Assembly: GCA_035250245.1 (NCBI GenBank)
Contig: DATFFH010000052.1
Span: 1-64,000, forward strand
Direction of reading: 5' to 3'
Source: Luteimonas_C sp035250245
GTDB lineage: Bacteria > Pseudomonadota > Gammaproteobacteria > Xanthomonadales > Xanthomonadaceae
Length of the DNA stretch: 64,000 bases
A model generated the notes under the pieces. The model was not told the origin of the DNA, did not search any database, and saw nothing but the letters and a program-made list of their open reading frames with translations. Below are positions 1 through 8,381 of this stretch, in pieces (position 1 is the stretch's first letter; every line of letters begins with the position of its first letter). The translations under genes were made by a program, and so were the position numbers.

Positions 1-534
1 GGTCGACGCCGGCGGCGGCGTAGTTTCGGTCGGCGCCGCGTCGATCGGCGCCGGCGTTTCCGGCGGCCGCACCACGGCGTCGGCTTGCGCGGTCTGCGGC
101 GCCTGGATCATCGGCGCGCTGGGCGACGGCGCATCGCGCGGCGCATCGACCACGGCCGAGTATTCGCGCACCAGCCTGCCCTGGCCCCATTCGACTTCGA
201 CCAGGAAGGTCAGCATCGGCTGGTCGATCGGCTTGCTGCTGGTGACCCGTACCGCCAGGTTGCCGTTGTTGTCGCGGACCACCGCGAACTGCAGATCGGC
301 AACCAAGCCTTCCGGCGGGTCCAGGCCGATCCGGGCGAAAGTCTCGGGGGATGCCAGCCGCGCCTGCAGCTGCTGCAGTTCGGCCGGGTCGTTGGAAATG
401 ATCGGAATTTCGGCCAGCAAAGGCTCGTTGGGCTTGGATTTGACCTGGATCTGGCCCAAACCCAACGCCAGCGCCTGCCCGCAGGCCAGCGCCAGCAGCA
501 ACGCGCACACGAACCGGACCATCCCTTTCGCCAT
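1..534 (-). CDS. fimV: FimV N-terminal part (pilus assembly / polar hub protein), cut by the window edge
   Basis: Reading leftward from an ATG at 534, the frame stays open to base 1 and gives 178 residues. Residues 1-24 are a signal peptide (positive start, hydrophobic core, ALA-type end). The mature start GLGQIQVKSKPNEPLLAEIPI is the typical FimV N-terminal domain, and the visible part ends in a Pro/Thr/Ala-rich linker. FimV proteins are large inner-membrane, peptidoglycan-binding proteins needed for type IV pilus function and polar organisation; the LysM, TPR and C-terminal parts would lie outside the window. It sits 50 bases after the asd stop, the usual asd-fimV order. A TATAGT hexamer on the minus strand at 573-578 could be its own -10 box. 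Identity is fairly sure; the C-terminus is unseen. Confidence 0.87.
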   Translation of the reverse strand, partial: MAKGMVRFVCALLLALACGQALALGLGQIQVKSKPNEPLLAEIPIISNDPAELQQLQARLASPETFARIGLDPPEGLVADLQFAVVRDNNGNLAVRVTSSKPIDQPMLTFLVEVEWGQGRLVREYSAVVDAPRDAPSPSAPMIQAPQTAQADAVVRPPETPAPIDAAPTETTPPPAST

Positions 535-584
535 CGCCCGCCCCTCGGCTTCCTGGCCTAAGCCATCGCCGCCACTATAGACGG

Positions 585-1601
585 TCAGCGCTCTGCGGCC
601 ACCAGTTCGGCGATCTGGACCGCGTTCAGCGCGGCGCCTTTGCGGATGTTGTCCGACACGATCCACAGGTTCAGGCCGCGCGGATGCGACAGATCGTCGC
701 GGATCCGGCCGACGTAAACCGCATCGTTGCCCGAAGCGTGGGTGACCGGCGTCGGGTAACCGCCGGGCTTGCGTTCGTCGACCACTTCCACGCCCGGCGC
801 GGACTCGAGCAGTTTGCGCGCCTCTTCCGGCGTGATCTTGGTCTTGGTTTCGACGTTCACCGCTTCCGAGTGGCCGAAGAACACCGGCACCCGCACCGCA
901 GTCGGATTCACCTGGATGCTGTCGTCGCCGAGGATCTTGCGGGTCTCCCAGATCAGCTTCATCTCTTCCTTGGTGAAGCCGTTGTCCATGAAATCGTCGA
1001 TGTGCGGGATCAGGTTGAACGCGATCTGCACCTGGAAGCGTTCCGGCTCGGCTTGCTGGAAGTTGAGCAGCGCGCCGGTCTGGCGGCCGAGCTCTTCCAG
1101 CCCCGAACGGCCGGCGCCGGACACCGACTGGTAAGTCGCTACGTTGATCCGCTCGATGCCGACCTTGCGGTGGATCGGCCCCAGCGCGACCAGCATCTGC
1201 ATGGTCGAACAATTCGGATTGGCGATGATGCCGCGCGGGCGGTTCGCGACCTGGTCCGGGTTGACCTCGCTCACCACCAGCGGCACATCGTCGTCGTAGC
1301 GGAATGCGGAGCTGTTGTCGATCACCACCGCGCCGGCCGCGGCGAATTTCGGCGCGTATTCCTTAGAGATGGAGCCGCCGGCCGAGAACAGGGCGATGTC
1401 GACGCCGGTCGGGTCGAAGCTCGCCAAGTCCTGCACCACGACGTCGCGGTTGCCGAATTTCACCTCCCCGCCCGCCGAACGCTCGCTCGCCAACGCGACC
1501 AGCTCGCCGACCGGGAATTTGCGCTCGGCCAGGATCGACAGCATCACTTCGCCGACCGCGCCCGTCGCACCGACTACCGCTACCTTGTACTGCTTGCTCA
1601 T
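585..1601 (-). CDS. asd: Aspartate-semialdehyde dehydrogenase
   Basis: This enzyme reduces aspartyl phosphate to aspartate semialdehyde with NADPH, the branch point to lysine, diaminopimelate, threonine and methionine. The 338-residue protein begins MSKQYKVAVVGATGAVG, a Rossmann nucleotide-binding motif. The catalytic cysteine is Cys131 in NPNCST, and the substrate-binding histidine lies later in FFGHSEAVNV. An in-frame ATG exists at 1622, but the family start is MSKQ, and GAGGACGAG stands just before the ATG at 1601. The gene is followed on the same strand by fimV. Length and motifs match the family closely. Confidence 0.96.
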   Translation of the reverse strand: MSKQYKVAVVGATGAVGEVMLSILAERKFPVGELVALASERSAGGEVKFGNRDVVVQDLASFDPTGVDIALFSAGGSISKEYAPKFAAAGAVVIDNSSAFRYDDDVPLVVSEVNPDQVANRPRGIIANPNCSTMQMLVALGPIHRKVGIERINVATYQSVSGAGRSGLEELGRQTGALLNFQQAEPERFQVQIAFNLIPHIDDFMDNGFTKEEMKLIWETRKILGDDSIQVNPTAVRVPVFFGHSEAVNVETKTKITPEEARKLLESAPGVEVVDERKPGGYPTPVTHASGNDAVYVGRIRDDLSHPRGLNLWIVSDNIRKGAALNAVQIAELVAAER

Positions 1602-1636
1602 CTCGTCCTCTTCAAGTTGCATCGACCCCCGCTCTT

Positions 1637-1717
1637 GTAGGAGCGGCTTTAGCCGCGAGCTCTTCCGTCAAGTCGCAGCGACGTGCGAGGAAAGCTCGCG
1701 GCTAAAGCCGCTCCTAC
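1637..1717. repeat. REPIN-like pair of inverted REP arms (GTAGGAGCGGCTTTAGCC type)
   Basis: Two nearly perfect inverted arms, each starting with the tetranucleotide GTAG and containing the inner palindrome GGCTTTAGCC, face each other across a short unrelated spacer. The same arm type recurs at 5673-5751 and, with TTCAGCC in place of TTTAGCC, at 40692 and 57170. The right-hand GTAG supplies the TAG stop codon of the dehydrogenase gene ending at 1714. GTAG-headed elements of this design are the REP families mobilised by RAYT transposases; no RAYT gene is in this window. Confidence 0.85.
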
Positions 1718-2721
1718 ACAATCGGTTTCGACGGTTTTGCGACAGGCACCGGATTCCGCGGCCTGCCCGCCTCCGGGCCGAAACCCAGCGCCGCGACCAG
1801 ATTATCCACCGCCAGCGCGACCATCGCGCGGCGCGTGGCCAGACTGCCGCTGGCGATGTGCGGCGTCAGCACCACGTTGCTCAGGGCCAACAAGCGCGGA
1901 TCGATCCGCGGTTCGCCTTCGAACACGTCCAATCCGGCCGCGGCCAAGCGTCCATTGGCGAGCGCATCGGCCAAAGCCGCTTCGTCGATCAGACCGCCGC
2001 GGGCGATGTTCGTCAATGTGGCGGTGGGCTTCATGCGGGCCAGCGTGGCGGCGTCGACCAGGTGATGGTTCTGCGCGGAATACGGCAATACCAGCACGAC
2101 GTGGTCGGATTGCGCAAATAACTTTTCGTAATCGACGTAGCCCGCGCGGCATTCGCGCTCGATCGCTTCCGGCAACCGGCTGCGGTTGTGGTACAGGACG
2201 CGCATGCCGAAGCCGGCCGCACGTTTGGCGATGCCCTGCCCGATCCGGCCCATGCCCAGGATGCCGAGCGTCGCGCCATGGATGTCGGCACCGAGCAGAC
2301 TCTTGAACGCCCAGCCTTGCCAGTGGCCGTCGCGCAGCCAACGCTCTGCTTCGGTGATACGGCGCGCCGCGGCCATCATCAGCGCGAAGCCGAAATCGGC
2401 GGTGGTCTCGGTCAGGACGTCGGGCGTGTTGGTGACGACGATGCCGTGCGCCTGCAGCGCCGCGACGTCGAGGTTGTTGTAGCCGACCCCGACGTTGGCG
2501 ATCGCGCGCAAACGCGACGCCTGCGCGACTTCGGCCGCGCCGATCGGGTCGTTGAGCGTGACCAGGGCGCCGTCGGCGTCGCGCAGCGCATCGGCGATGC
2601 GCGCCGGCGCGTGGTCGGCGACCTCGCGGGTCGCATCCACCTCGAAATAGGGTTCCAGCCGGGCGATGATGTCGTCGAACAGCGGCTGCGAGACCCATAC
2701 GCGGGGTCGCGCTGCGTTCAT
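1714..2721 (-). CDS. D-2-hydroxyacid dehydrogenase (glyoxylate/hydroxypyruvate or 2-ketogluconate reductase type)
   Basis: The 335-residue protein reads MNAARPRVWVSQPLF and has the full D-2-hydroxyacid dehydrogenase layout: the catalytic domain with VGYNNLDVAAL, the NAD(P)-binding GILGMGRIGQGIAKR, the arginine in NIARGGLIDE, the glutamate in FEGEPRID and the histidine in LTPHIASGS. It would reduce a small 2-keto acid such as glyoxylate, hydroxypyruvate or 2-ketogluconate; the substrate cannot be read from sequence. The start ATG overlaps the aroC stop as ATGA, so translation is probably coupled. The last codons are ATT GTG TAG, where TAG is the head of a REP arm, so the native C-terminus may have been altered. 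The frame extends upstream inside aroC, but that part is shadow. Confidence 0.88.
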   Translation of the reverse strand: MNAARPRVWVSQPLFDDIIARLEPYFEVDATREVADHAPARIADALRDADGALVTLNDPIGAAEVAQASRLRAIANVGVGYNNLDVAALQAHGIVVTNTPDVLTETTADFGFALMMAAARRITEAERWLRDGHWQGWAFKSLLGADIHGATLGILGMGRIGQGIAKRAAGFGMRVLYHNRSRLPEAIERECRAGYVDYEKLFAQSDHVVLVLPYSAQNHHLVDAATLARMKPTATLTNIARGGLIDEAALADALANGRLAAAGLDVFEGEPRIDPRLLALSNVVLTPHIASGSLATRRAMVALAVDNLVAALGFGPEAGRPRNPVPVAKPSKPIV

Positions 2722-3815
2722 TTCGTCGTTTTCCCGGGAATGAGCGGCGTCGCTTCGCCCACATCGCCGCACTGGGCGCGATGCCGCAGCGCCTGGTCCA
2801 TCAGCACCAAGGCCAGCATCGCCTCGCAGATCGGCGTGGCGCGTATGCCCACGCAAGGGTCGTGGCGGCCGGTGGTGACGATCTCGACTTCGTCGCCATG
2901 CACGTCCAGTCCGCGCGCCGGCAGACGCAGGCTCGAAGTCGGCTTGAACGCGACCGAGACGACCACCGGCTGGCCGCTGCTGATGCCGCCGAGAATGCCG
3001 CCGGCGTGGTTGGACAGGAAACCTTCGCGGATCGCCTCGTCGCGGTGCTCGCTGCCTTTTTGCGCCACCGACGCGAAACCGTCGCCGATTTCCACACCCT
3101 TCACCGCGTTGATCGACATCATCGCCGCGGCGATTTCGCCATCGAGCTTGCCGTAGATCGGTTCGCCCCAGCCCGGCGGCACGCCGTCGGCGACCACGGT
3201 GACGCGCGCGCCGACCGAATCCCCGGATTTGCGCAGCGCGTCCATGTAGGTTTCCAACTCGTCGATCTGTGCGGCATCGGGCCAGAAGAACGGATTGGCT
3301 TCGACCGCGCTCCAATCGAACGACTTCGGCACGACGTCGCCGATCTGCGCCATATGGCCGCGCACGCTCACGCCGTATTTTTCGGCGAGCCACTTCTTGG
3401 CGATCACCGCTGCCGCCACGCGCATCGTGGTCTCGCGCGCCGACGAACGGCCGCCGCCGCGCGGATCGCGGATGCCGTATTTCTGCCAGTAGGTGTAATC
3501 GGCGTGTCCGGGCCGGAACTGCTCGGCGATCTTGTCGTAGTCCTTGCTGCGCGCGTCGGTGTTGCGGATCAGCAACGCGATCGGCGTGCCGGTGCTCTTG
3601 CCCTCGTAGACGCCGCTGAGGATCTCGATCTCGTCCGCCTCGCGGCGCGCCGAGGTGTGGCGGGTCTTGCCGGTGGCGCGACGGGCCAGGTCGTGGGCGA
3701 ACTCTTCAACCGCGATCGCGATGCCTGGCGGACAGCCGTCGATCACGCAGCCGATCGCCGGGCCGTGCGATTCGCCGAAAGTGGTGACGCGGAACAGTTG
3801 TCCGAAGGTGTTCAA
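2718..3815 (-). CDS. aroC: Chorismate synthase
   Basis: The last step of the shikimate pathway: elimination of phosphate from EPSP to give chorismate, dependent on reduced FMN. The sequence shows NTFGQLFRVTTFGESHGPA at the N-terminus, RPGHADYTYWQKYG, the serine/arginine-rich GGGRSSARET and GISSGQPV near the C-terminus, all family signatures. I place the start at the TTG at 3815 (M-NTFGQLF), which gives 365 residues, close to the usual 360. There is no ATG between this point and the repeat at 3844-3942, and the preceding ATT codon is the only nearby alternative. A longer frame to 4019 merely translates that repeat. The stop overlaps the start of the downstream dehydrogenase. Confidence 0.94.
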   Translation of the reverse strand: MNTFGQLFRVTTFGESHGPAIGCVIDGCPPGIAIAVEEFAHDLARRATGKTRHTSARREADEIEILSGVYEGKSTGTPIALLIRNTDARSKDYDKIAEQFRPGHADYTYWQKYGIRDPRGGGRSSARETTMRVAAAVIAKKWLAEKYGVSVRGHMAQIGDVVPKSFDWSAVEANPFFWPDAAQIDELETYMDALRKSGDSVGARVTVVADGVPPGWGEPIYGKLDGEIAAAMMSINAVKGVEIGDGFASVAQKGSEHRDEAIREGFLSNHAGGILGGISSGQPVVVSVAFKPTSSLRLPARGLDVHGDEVEIVTTGRHDPCVGIRATPICEAMLALVLMDQALRHRAQCGDVGEATPLIPGKTTK

Positions 3816-3843
3816 AATGGCGGTCTTGGTGCTTTGCCTTAAG

Positions 3844-3942
3844 CCGTCATCCCCGCGAAAGCGGGGATCCAGTGACTTTGATCTTCCGCGCGGACGGCGA
3901 CAAAAGCAAAGTCGCTGGATTCCCGCCTTCGCGGGAATGACG
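3844..3942. repeat. Inverted intergenic repeat (GTCATTCCCGCGAAAGCGGG type)
   Basis: Two inverted arms carry the hairpin CCCGCGAAAGCGGG followed by ATCCAGTGACTTT and its mirror. The left arm is at about 3844-3878 and the right at about 3908-3942. When translated it gives the known spurious peptide VIPAKAGIQ, seen here in the false extension of aroC. The same family appears at 24030 and 50869. It fills nearly the whole gap between aroC and prmB and may act as an RNA stem-loop. Confidence 0.85.
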
Positions 3943-3972
3943 ACGTCGGACCTGCCGGTTCGCCGGATCCAT

Positions 3973-4935
3973 CTAGAACAAACTGCCGGTCGCCGCGGCC
4001 GCCTTCGGCTCGCGCGCATCCGCTAGCTGACGGATGCGCGCATGATGCGCGACCAACTCGTGGCGTTCGGCCACGAACACGCCCATCTGCCCGACCTTGA
4101 ACTCGACCCAGGCCAGCGGCAATTCCGGCAGCAGATTGGCCAGTGCCTGCTCGGCCTCGCCCACTTCGCAGATCAGCAGACCGTCTTCAGTCAGGTGCAG
4201 CGGTGCGTCGCGCAGTATCCGCAGCGCCAGATCCAGGCCGTCGTCGCCGGCGCGCAGCCCCAGTTCCGGCTCGTGCGAATACTCTTTCGGCAACGCATCG
4301 GTTTCGTCGTTGGTGACGTAAGGCGGATTGGTGACGATCAAGTCGTAATGCTCGCCCTGCAGGCTGGAGAATAGGTCCGATTTCAACAGCCGCAGATTCT
4401 TCACCAGCAGGCGTTTTTCGTTCTCGTGCGCCAGCGACAAGGCTTCGTCGCTCAAGTCGACGCCGTCCACGTGCCAATCGGGGTTGTAATGCGCCATCGC
4501 GATAGCGATGCAACCCGAACCGGTGCACAGGTCCAGCGCGCGACGCACCTCGCGACCGCCCAGCCACGGTTCGAAGCCGGCTTCGATGAGCTCGGCGATC
4601 GGCGAACGCGGCACCAGCGCGCGCGGATCGGACTTGAACGAGAGGCCCGCGAACCAAGCCTCGCCGGTCAGATAGGCGGCCGGGATGCGCTCTTCGATCC
4701 GGCGCAGGAACAGGCCCAGTACCTCTTCCTTCTCGGCCTCGGTGATCCGGGCCTGGCCGTAGACCGGGGACAGGTCGTGCGGCAGGTGCAATGCGTGAAG
4801 AGTGAGCTGGGTGGCCTCGTCCAGGGCATTGTCGTAGCTGTGGCCATAGGTCAGCCCGGCCGCGTTGAAGCGGCTGGCGCCGTAGCGGATCAGGTCGATG
4901 ATGGTCTGCAGTTCGATGGCCACGAGGTCCGGCAC
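3973..4935 (-). CDS. prmB: Ribosomal protein L3 N5-glutamine methyltransferase
   Basis: The protein (320 residues) is a SAM-dependent class I methyltransferase. It has the SAM-binding LDLCTGSGCIAIAMA and the NPPY motif in IVTNPPYVTNDE that holds the glutamine side chain. The N-terminal helical region (TIIDLIRYGASRF) and length fit PrmB rather than PrmC, so the target is expected to be a glutamine of ribosomal protein L3. The start at 4935 is GTG; a second GTG four codons later is possible and there is no ATG nearby. A perfect TATAAT lies just upstream on the minus strand, leaving a very short leader. It is divergent from the SCO gene. Confidence 0.92.
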   Translation of the reverse strand: MPDLVAIELQTIIDLIRYGASRFNAAGLTYGHSYDNALDEATQLTLHALHLPHDLSPVYGQARITEAEKEEVLGLFLRRIEERIPAAYLTGEAWFAGLSFKSDPRALVPRSPIAELIEAGFEPWLGGREVRRALDLCTGSGCIAIAMAHYNPDWHVDGVDLSDEALSLAHENEKRLLVKNLRLLKSDLFSSLQGEHYDLIVTNPPYVTNDETDALPKEYSHEPELGLRAGDDGLDLALRILRDAPLHLTEDGLLICEVGEAEQALANLLPELPLAWVEFKVGQMGVFVAERHELVAHHARIRQLADAREPKAAAATGSLF

Positions 4936-4951
4936 GCGCTCAGGATCGGGA

Positions 4952-4957
4952 ATTATA
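4952..4957 (-). promoter_or_regulatory. Candidate -10 box (TATAAT) for prmB
   Basis: On the minus strand the sequence reads GCTATAATTCC, an exact TATAAT, ending about 16 bases before the GTG start of prmB. No good -35 box is seen at 16-18 bases; the best guess is GTCATG. The same AT-rich spot may serve the divergent SCO gene. Placement is by inspection only. Confidence 0.4.
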
Positions 4958-5003
4958 GCGGCCGCCCGGTATCATGACGCGGTTACGACTGCCGGTACGC
5001 CGC

Positions 5004-5648
5004 ATGTTCAATCGCACCACGCTCATCGTCCTGATCGCCGCGCTCGCCGCCGGGCTTGGCCTGTGGGCCGCACGCGGCCATTTCGGCTCCGTCGCCGGCG
5101 CACGCCCCGAATTGCAGACCGTGCGCCTGTTCGACCATCCGCGCGAGCTGCCCGCCTTCACCCTGCGCCAGTCCGACGGGACCCAAATGATCCCGGGCGA
5201 ATTGAAGGGCCATTGGACCCTGGTCTTCCTCGGCTTCACCCACTGCCCCGACATCTGCCCGACCACGCTGGCCGAACTGGCCCAGGCGCAGAAGCGCTGG
5301 GAGCCGCTGCCCGATGCGCGCCGGCCGCGGGTGTTGTTCGTCTCGGTGGATCCGGAACGCGACACCCCGATGAAGATCGGCGGCTACGCCCACGCCTTCC
5401 ACCGCGACACGCTGGCGGCGACGGCCGATCTGCCCGCGCTGGAGGCCTTCGCCAAATCGCTGTCGCTGGTGTTCATGAAGGTGCCCGCCGCCGATGGCGC
5501 GCCTGCGGATCAGTACACCGTCGACCATTCCGCGGCGATCGCGGTTCTCGATCCGCAAGGCCGCATGGCCGGCGTGATCCCGCCGCCGCTGCAGCCGAAG
5601 GCGATCGCGGAGGACCTGGCCGCGTTGACGCAGGCTTCGGCGAAGTGA
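5004..5648 (+). CDS. SCO1/SenC family copper chaperone-like thioredoxin-fold protein
   Basis: This membrane-anchored periplasmic protein probably helps insert copper into cytochrome c oxidase. Residues 4-23 form a signal anchor. The thioredoxin-like domain carries Cys81 and Cys85 in HCPDICPTT and the third copper ligand His175 in VDHSAA, the complete SCO set, along with FVSVDPERDTP. I choose the ATG at 5004 (MFNRTTLIVL, 214 residues) because it gives a clean anchor; an in-frame ATG at 4974 would add ten residues. A REPIN follows the stop. No oxidase genes are nearby. The family is clear; the exact role (copper delivery or redox) is inferred. Confidence 0.9.
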   Translation: MFNRTTLIVLIAALAAGLGLWAARGHFGSVAGARPELQTVRLFDHPRELPAFTLRQSDGTQMIPGELKGHWTLVFLGFTHCPDICPTTLAELAQAQKRWEPLPDARRPRVLFVSVDPERDTPMKIGGYAHAFHRDTLAATADLPALEAFAKSLSLVFMKVPAADGAPADQYTVDHSAAIAVLDPQGRMAGVIPPPLQPKAIAEDLAALTQASAK

Positions 5649-5672
5649 GTCGTATCCGGCGCAATCGCTCTT

Positions 5673-5751
5673 GTAGGAGCGGCTTTAGCCGCGAGCTTTA
5701 TCAAGAGCGTCGTGGCTTGGGGAAAGAGCTCGCGGCTAAAGCCGCTCCTAC
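5673..5751. repeat. REPIN-like inverted REP pair (same family as 1637-1717)
   Basis: Arms starting with GTAGGAGCGGCTTTAGCC face each other across about 30 bases, between the SCO gene and psd. The element begins 24 bases after the SCO stop. The ribosome-binding region of psd begins right after it, so psd and the SCO gene may be one transcript with a stem-loop between them. Confidence 0.85.
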
Positions 5752-5770
5752 AAAAACCGGGGAATGATGG

Positions 5771-6616
5771 ATGGACGTCATCACCGCCCTTACCTACGCG
5801 CTGCCTCATCGCCTGCTGTCATCGCTGGCGCGTTCCCTCGCCTATTCGAACAACGGCACCGTAAGCCGTTGGCTGATCGACACGGTCACCGGTAAGTTCG
5901 GCGTGAACCTCGATGAAGCGGCGAACCCCGATCCGCGTTCCTACGACACCTTCAATGCCTTCTTCACCCGCGCGCTGAAGCCCGGCGCACGCGCGCCCGA
6001 TCAGGATCCGAACACGCTGTTGATGCCTGCAGACGGGCGCATCAGCCAATGCGGCCCCATCGAAAACGGCCGCATTTTCCAGGCGAAAGGACAATCGTTC
6101 ACCGCTCCGGAACTGCTGGGCGATGCGCAAGCGGCCGAGCCGTTCGCGAACGGCGTGTTCGCCACGGTTTACCTGTCGCCGAAGGACTATCACCGCGTGC
6201 ACATGCCATGGACCGGTACGTTGCGCGAAACCGTGCACGTGCCCGGCCGTTTGTTCAGCGTAGGTCCCGCCGCGGTGCGCCATGTGCCGCGCCTGTTCGC
6301 GCGCAACGAGCGGCTGGCTTGTTTGTTCGACACCGACTTCGGGCCGATGGCGATGGTGATGGTCGGCGCGCTGCTGGTGTCGGGCGTGGAGACCGTGTGG
6401 GGCGGCGTGGAGATTCCGCGCTACGGCGATCGGATCACCAAAAAGGACTACCGCGGCAAAGGCGTCGTGCTGGAACGCTTCGCCGAAATGGCGCGGTTCA
6501 ACTATGGGTCGACGGTGATCGTGCTGTTGCCACCGGGCGTGGCGGCATTGGCCTCCTCGCTGCAAGCGGAAACGGCGGTCCGCTTGGGCGAACGCCTGGC
6601 GACGCTGAACCGATAG
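5771..6616 (+). CDS. psd: Phosphatidylserine decarboxylase proenzyme
   Basis: Converts phosphatidylserine to phosphatidylethanolamine at the inner membrane. The precursor cleaves itself at a serine that becomes the pyruvoyl cofactor; here that motif is NYGSTVIVLLPP with Gly246-Ser247-Thr248 (most enterobacterial proteins have LGST). The processing triad is visible as Asp88 in MPADGR, His144 in DYHRVHMP and Ser247. The total of 281 residues is typical of short bacterial enzymes. The ATG at 5771 follows GGGGAATG. Downstream are 136 bases without a gene. Confidence 0.95.
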   Translation: MDVITALTYALPHRLLSSLARSLAYSNNGTVSRWLIDTVTGKFGVNLDEAANPDPRSYDTFNAFFTRALKPGARAPDQDPNTLLMPADGRISQCGPIENGRIFQAKGQSFTAPELLGDAQAAEPFANGVFATVYLSPKDYHRVHMPWTGTLRETVHVPGRLFSVGPAAVRHVPRLFARNERLACLFDTDFGPMAMVMVGALLVSGVETVWGGVEIPRYGDRITKKDYRGKGVVLERFAEMARFNYGSTVIVLLPPGVAALASSLQAETAVRLGERLATLNR

Positions 6617-6752
6617 ACGCAGCGCGACAGGCTCGATGCGCGAATTGTGACGCCGCTGCGCTGACCTAGGGCCGACACCAGCTGTCGCCGCACTCCGGTC
6701 GCGTCTAGCTTGCTCTCGGGGATCCGTTCCTTTCGATCGCAGGGAGCGTCCG

Positions 6753-8336
6753 ATGCCCATTCCACAACGTCTGTTCCTGGCCGCGAGTCTGGCGGCCGTC
6801 CTTTTTGCGCCGCCGCTGTGCGCCGCTTCCGGCGCCAAGCAAGTCCCTCTCACGCCGGATGTCGAACGCGCGCAAGCCGAGCGGCCACTCACGGCTGCTC
6901 GCGCCCGCTATCCCGAATACTTCGCGCGCGCTTATGCCCGCTACCCCGATCTGCCGCGCGGCGTGCTGGAGGCGCTCGCGTATGCCGAAACCGGATGGCG
7001 CAATGTGGAGCCGGAGGCGTCGGAAAGCGATCACGAACGTCACATGCCTCCCGCGTACGGCATCATGGGCCTGTACCACGGCCAAGGTTTCGCCGATCAG
7101 GTGACGGAAGGCGCCAAGCTGCTCGGCCTGTCGCCGACGCTGGTCATGCGCGACCCCGAAACCAGCATCCTGGCCGCCGCCGCGCTGCTGGATCGGGCTT
7201 CGAAAGCCAATCGTGCGCAAGGGCTGGCGCATGCGCGCGCCGACGACCCGAGCTCCATGGCCGGCGTTCTTGCCCGTTATGCGGGTTACGGCGAAGGTGG
7301 CGGCGAGATCCGCACCTATGCGCGGCAAAGCTTCGCCTACGCGGTGCTTTCGACGCTCGACCGCGGCGTCGACGCGAACGGCGTTAAGGTGCCCAAGCGC
7401 GCCGTCAATATGGAACGCGCTTTCACCGCGACCCAGCTCGCCAAATTGCGCGCGCCTTTGTTGAACGTCGATCCGCTCCGCGACGAGGTACGGACGCCGG
7501 CCGCAACCCATGCGACGCTCGCCGTCGATTTCGGCGAAGCGCTGTGGGTGCCCGCCTACTCCCGCAATTACAGCACCGCCGCCAACGCCATGACGGCGGT
7601 CATCATGCACACTATGGAGGGCTCGTACGCCGGCTCGATCGCCTGGTTCCAGAATCCCAACGCGGTGGTGTCCGCGCACTATCTGATCCGGAAATCGGAC
7701 GGCCAGATCACCCAGATGGTGCGCGAATACCACACCGCCTACCACGCCAAGTACCACAACAACTACACCATCGGCATCGAACACGACGGCTACGCATCCG
7801 ATCCGGGCAACTGGTCCTCGGCCATGGTCAATGCCTCGGCGCGCTTGACGACGAGCATCTGCGCGCGGCGCGGCGTGAATTGCGCATCCGCATGGCAAGG
7901 GCCCGGCTACGACTATTGGTACGTGGTGCCGGACAGCGTGCGGGTGAAAGGCCACGGCATGCTCACCCAAAACAGTAACCGCTACGACCCGGGCAAATAT
8001 TTCCCGTGGGCGTCGTACTACAGCCTGATCAACGGTGGCGCCCCGCCCAATCCGAATCCTGGCACCAAATACTGGGTGGATACCTTCGCCAACGCGACCG
8101 GCTACAAGTGGCCGTCGACGCTGACGCCCGTCGGCACGCTCTACCAGGGCACCAACTACGTGTATTGCAAGGCCTGGGGCGAACGCGTGGGCAACGCCAC
8201 CAGCTACAACCATTACTGGCTGAAGACCGATCTGGACGTTGGACCGGCCGGCGCCTGGGTGTCGGCCTACTACCTCAGCCGCTGGGGCAACGACGAAGCG
8301 CGCGACAACAACGGCACCGTCATTCCGAACTGTTGA
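6753..8336 (+). CDS. Secreted peptidoglycan amidase with N-terminal transglycosylase-like and C-terminal SH3-like domains
   Basis: This 527-residue protein has a signal peptide (residues 1-25) ending in CAASG. Residues about 50-200 look like a lysozyme-fold domain (LPRGVLEALAYAETGWRN, possible catalytic Glu79, and YGIMGLYH). Residues about 265-415 form an N-acetylmuramoyl-L-alanine amidase type 2 (PGRP) domain: zinc-ligand candidates are His286 in IMHTMEG and His401 in KGHGMLTQ, with Asp412 nearby. Residues about 430-527 are aromatic-rich and resemble a cell-wall-binding SH3 domain. The amidase fold is confident; whether the N-terminal domain is active is not known. It would cut the sugar-peptide bond of murein outside the inner membrane, for remodelling or attack on other bacteria. 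The start follows AGGGAG. Confidence 0.85.
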   Translation: MPIPQRLFLAASLAAVLFAPPLCAASGAKQVPLTPDVERAQAERPLTAARARYPEYFARAYARYPDLPRGVLEALAYAETGWRNVEPEASESDHERHMPPAYGIMGLYHGQGFADQVTEGAKLLGLSPTLVMRDPETSILAAAALLDRASKANRAQGLAHARADDPSSMAGVLARYAGYGEGGGEIRTYARQSFAYAVLSTLDRGVDANGVKVPKRAVNMERAFTATQLAKLRAPLLNVDPLRDEVRTPAATHATLAVDFGEALWVPAYSRNYSTAANAMTAVIMHTMEGSYAGSIAWFQNPNAVVSAHYLIRKSDGQITQMVREYHTAYHAKYHNNYTIGIEHDGYASDPGNWSSAMVNASARLTTSICARRGVNCASAWQGPGYDYWYVVPDSVRVKGHGMLTQNSNRYDPGKYFPWASYYSLINGGAPPNPNPGTKYWVDTFANATGYKWPSTLTPVGTLYQGTNYVYCKAWGERVGNATSYNHYWLKTDLDVGPAGAWVSAYYLSRWGNDEARDNNGTVIPNC

Positions 8337-8348
8337 TCGCCGACAGCG

Positions 8349-8372
8349 GGCGGGCGCTCCGCGCTCGCCCGC
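8349..8372. terminator. GC-rich hairpin between convergent genes
   Basis: An imperfect stem built from GGCGGGCGC and its mirror GCGCTCGCCCGCC lies 12 bases after the amidase stop and just past the end of the convergent M50-like gene. It has no T run on either side, so it may be a weak bidirectional or factor-assisted terminator. Confidence 0.35.
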
Positions 8373-8381
8373 CACGAGAAG

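Noticed and set aside
3816..4019. N-terminal extension of aroC
   Set aside because: It translates the GTCATTCCCGCGAAAGCGGG repeat (VIPAKAGIQ) and is not part of the family.
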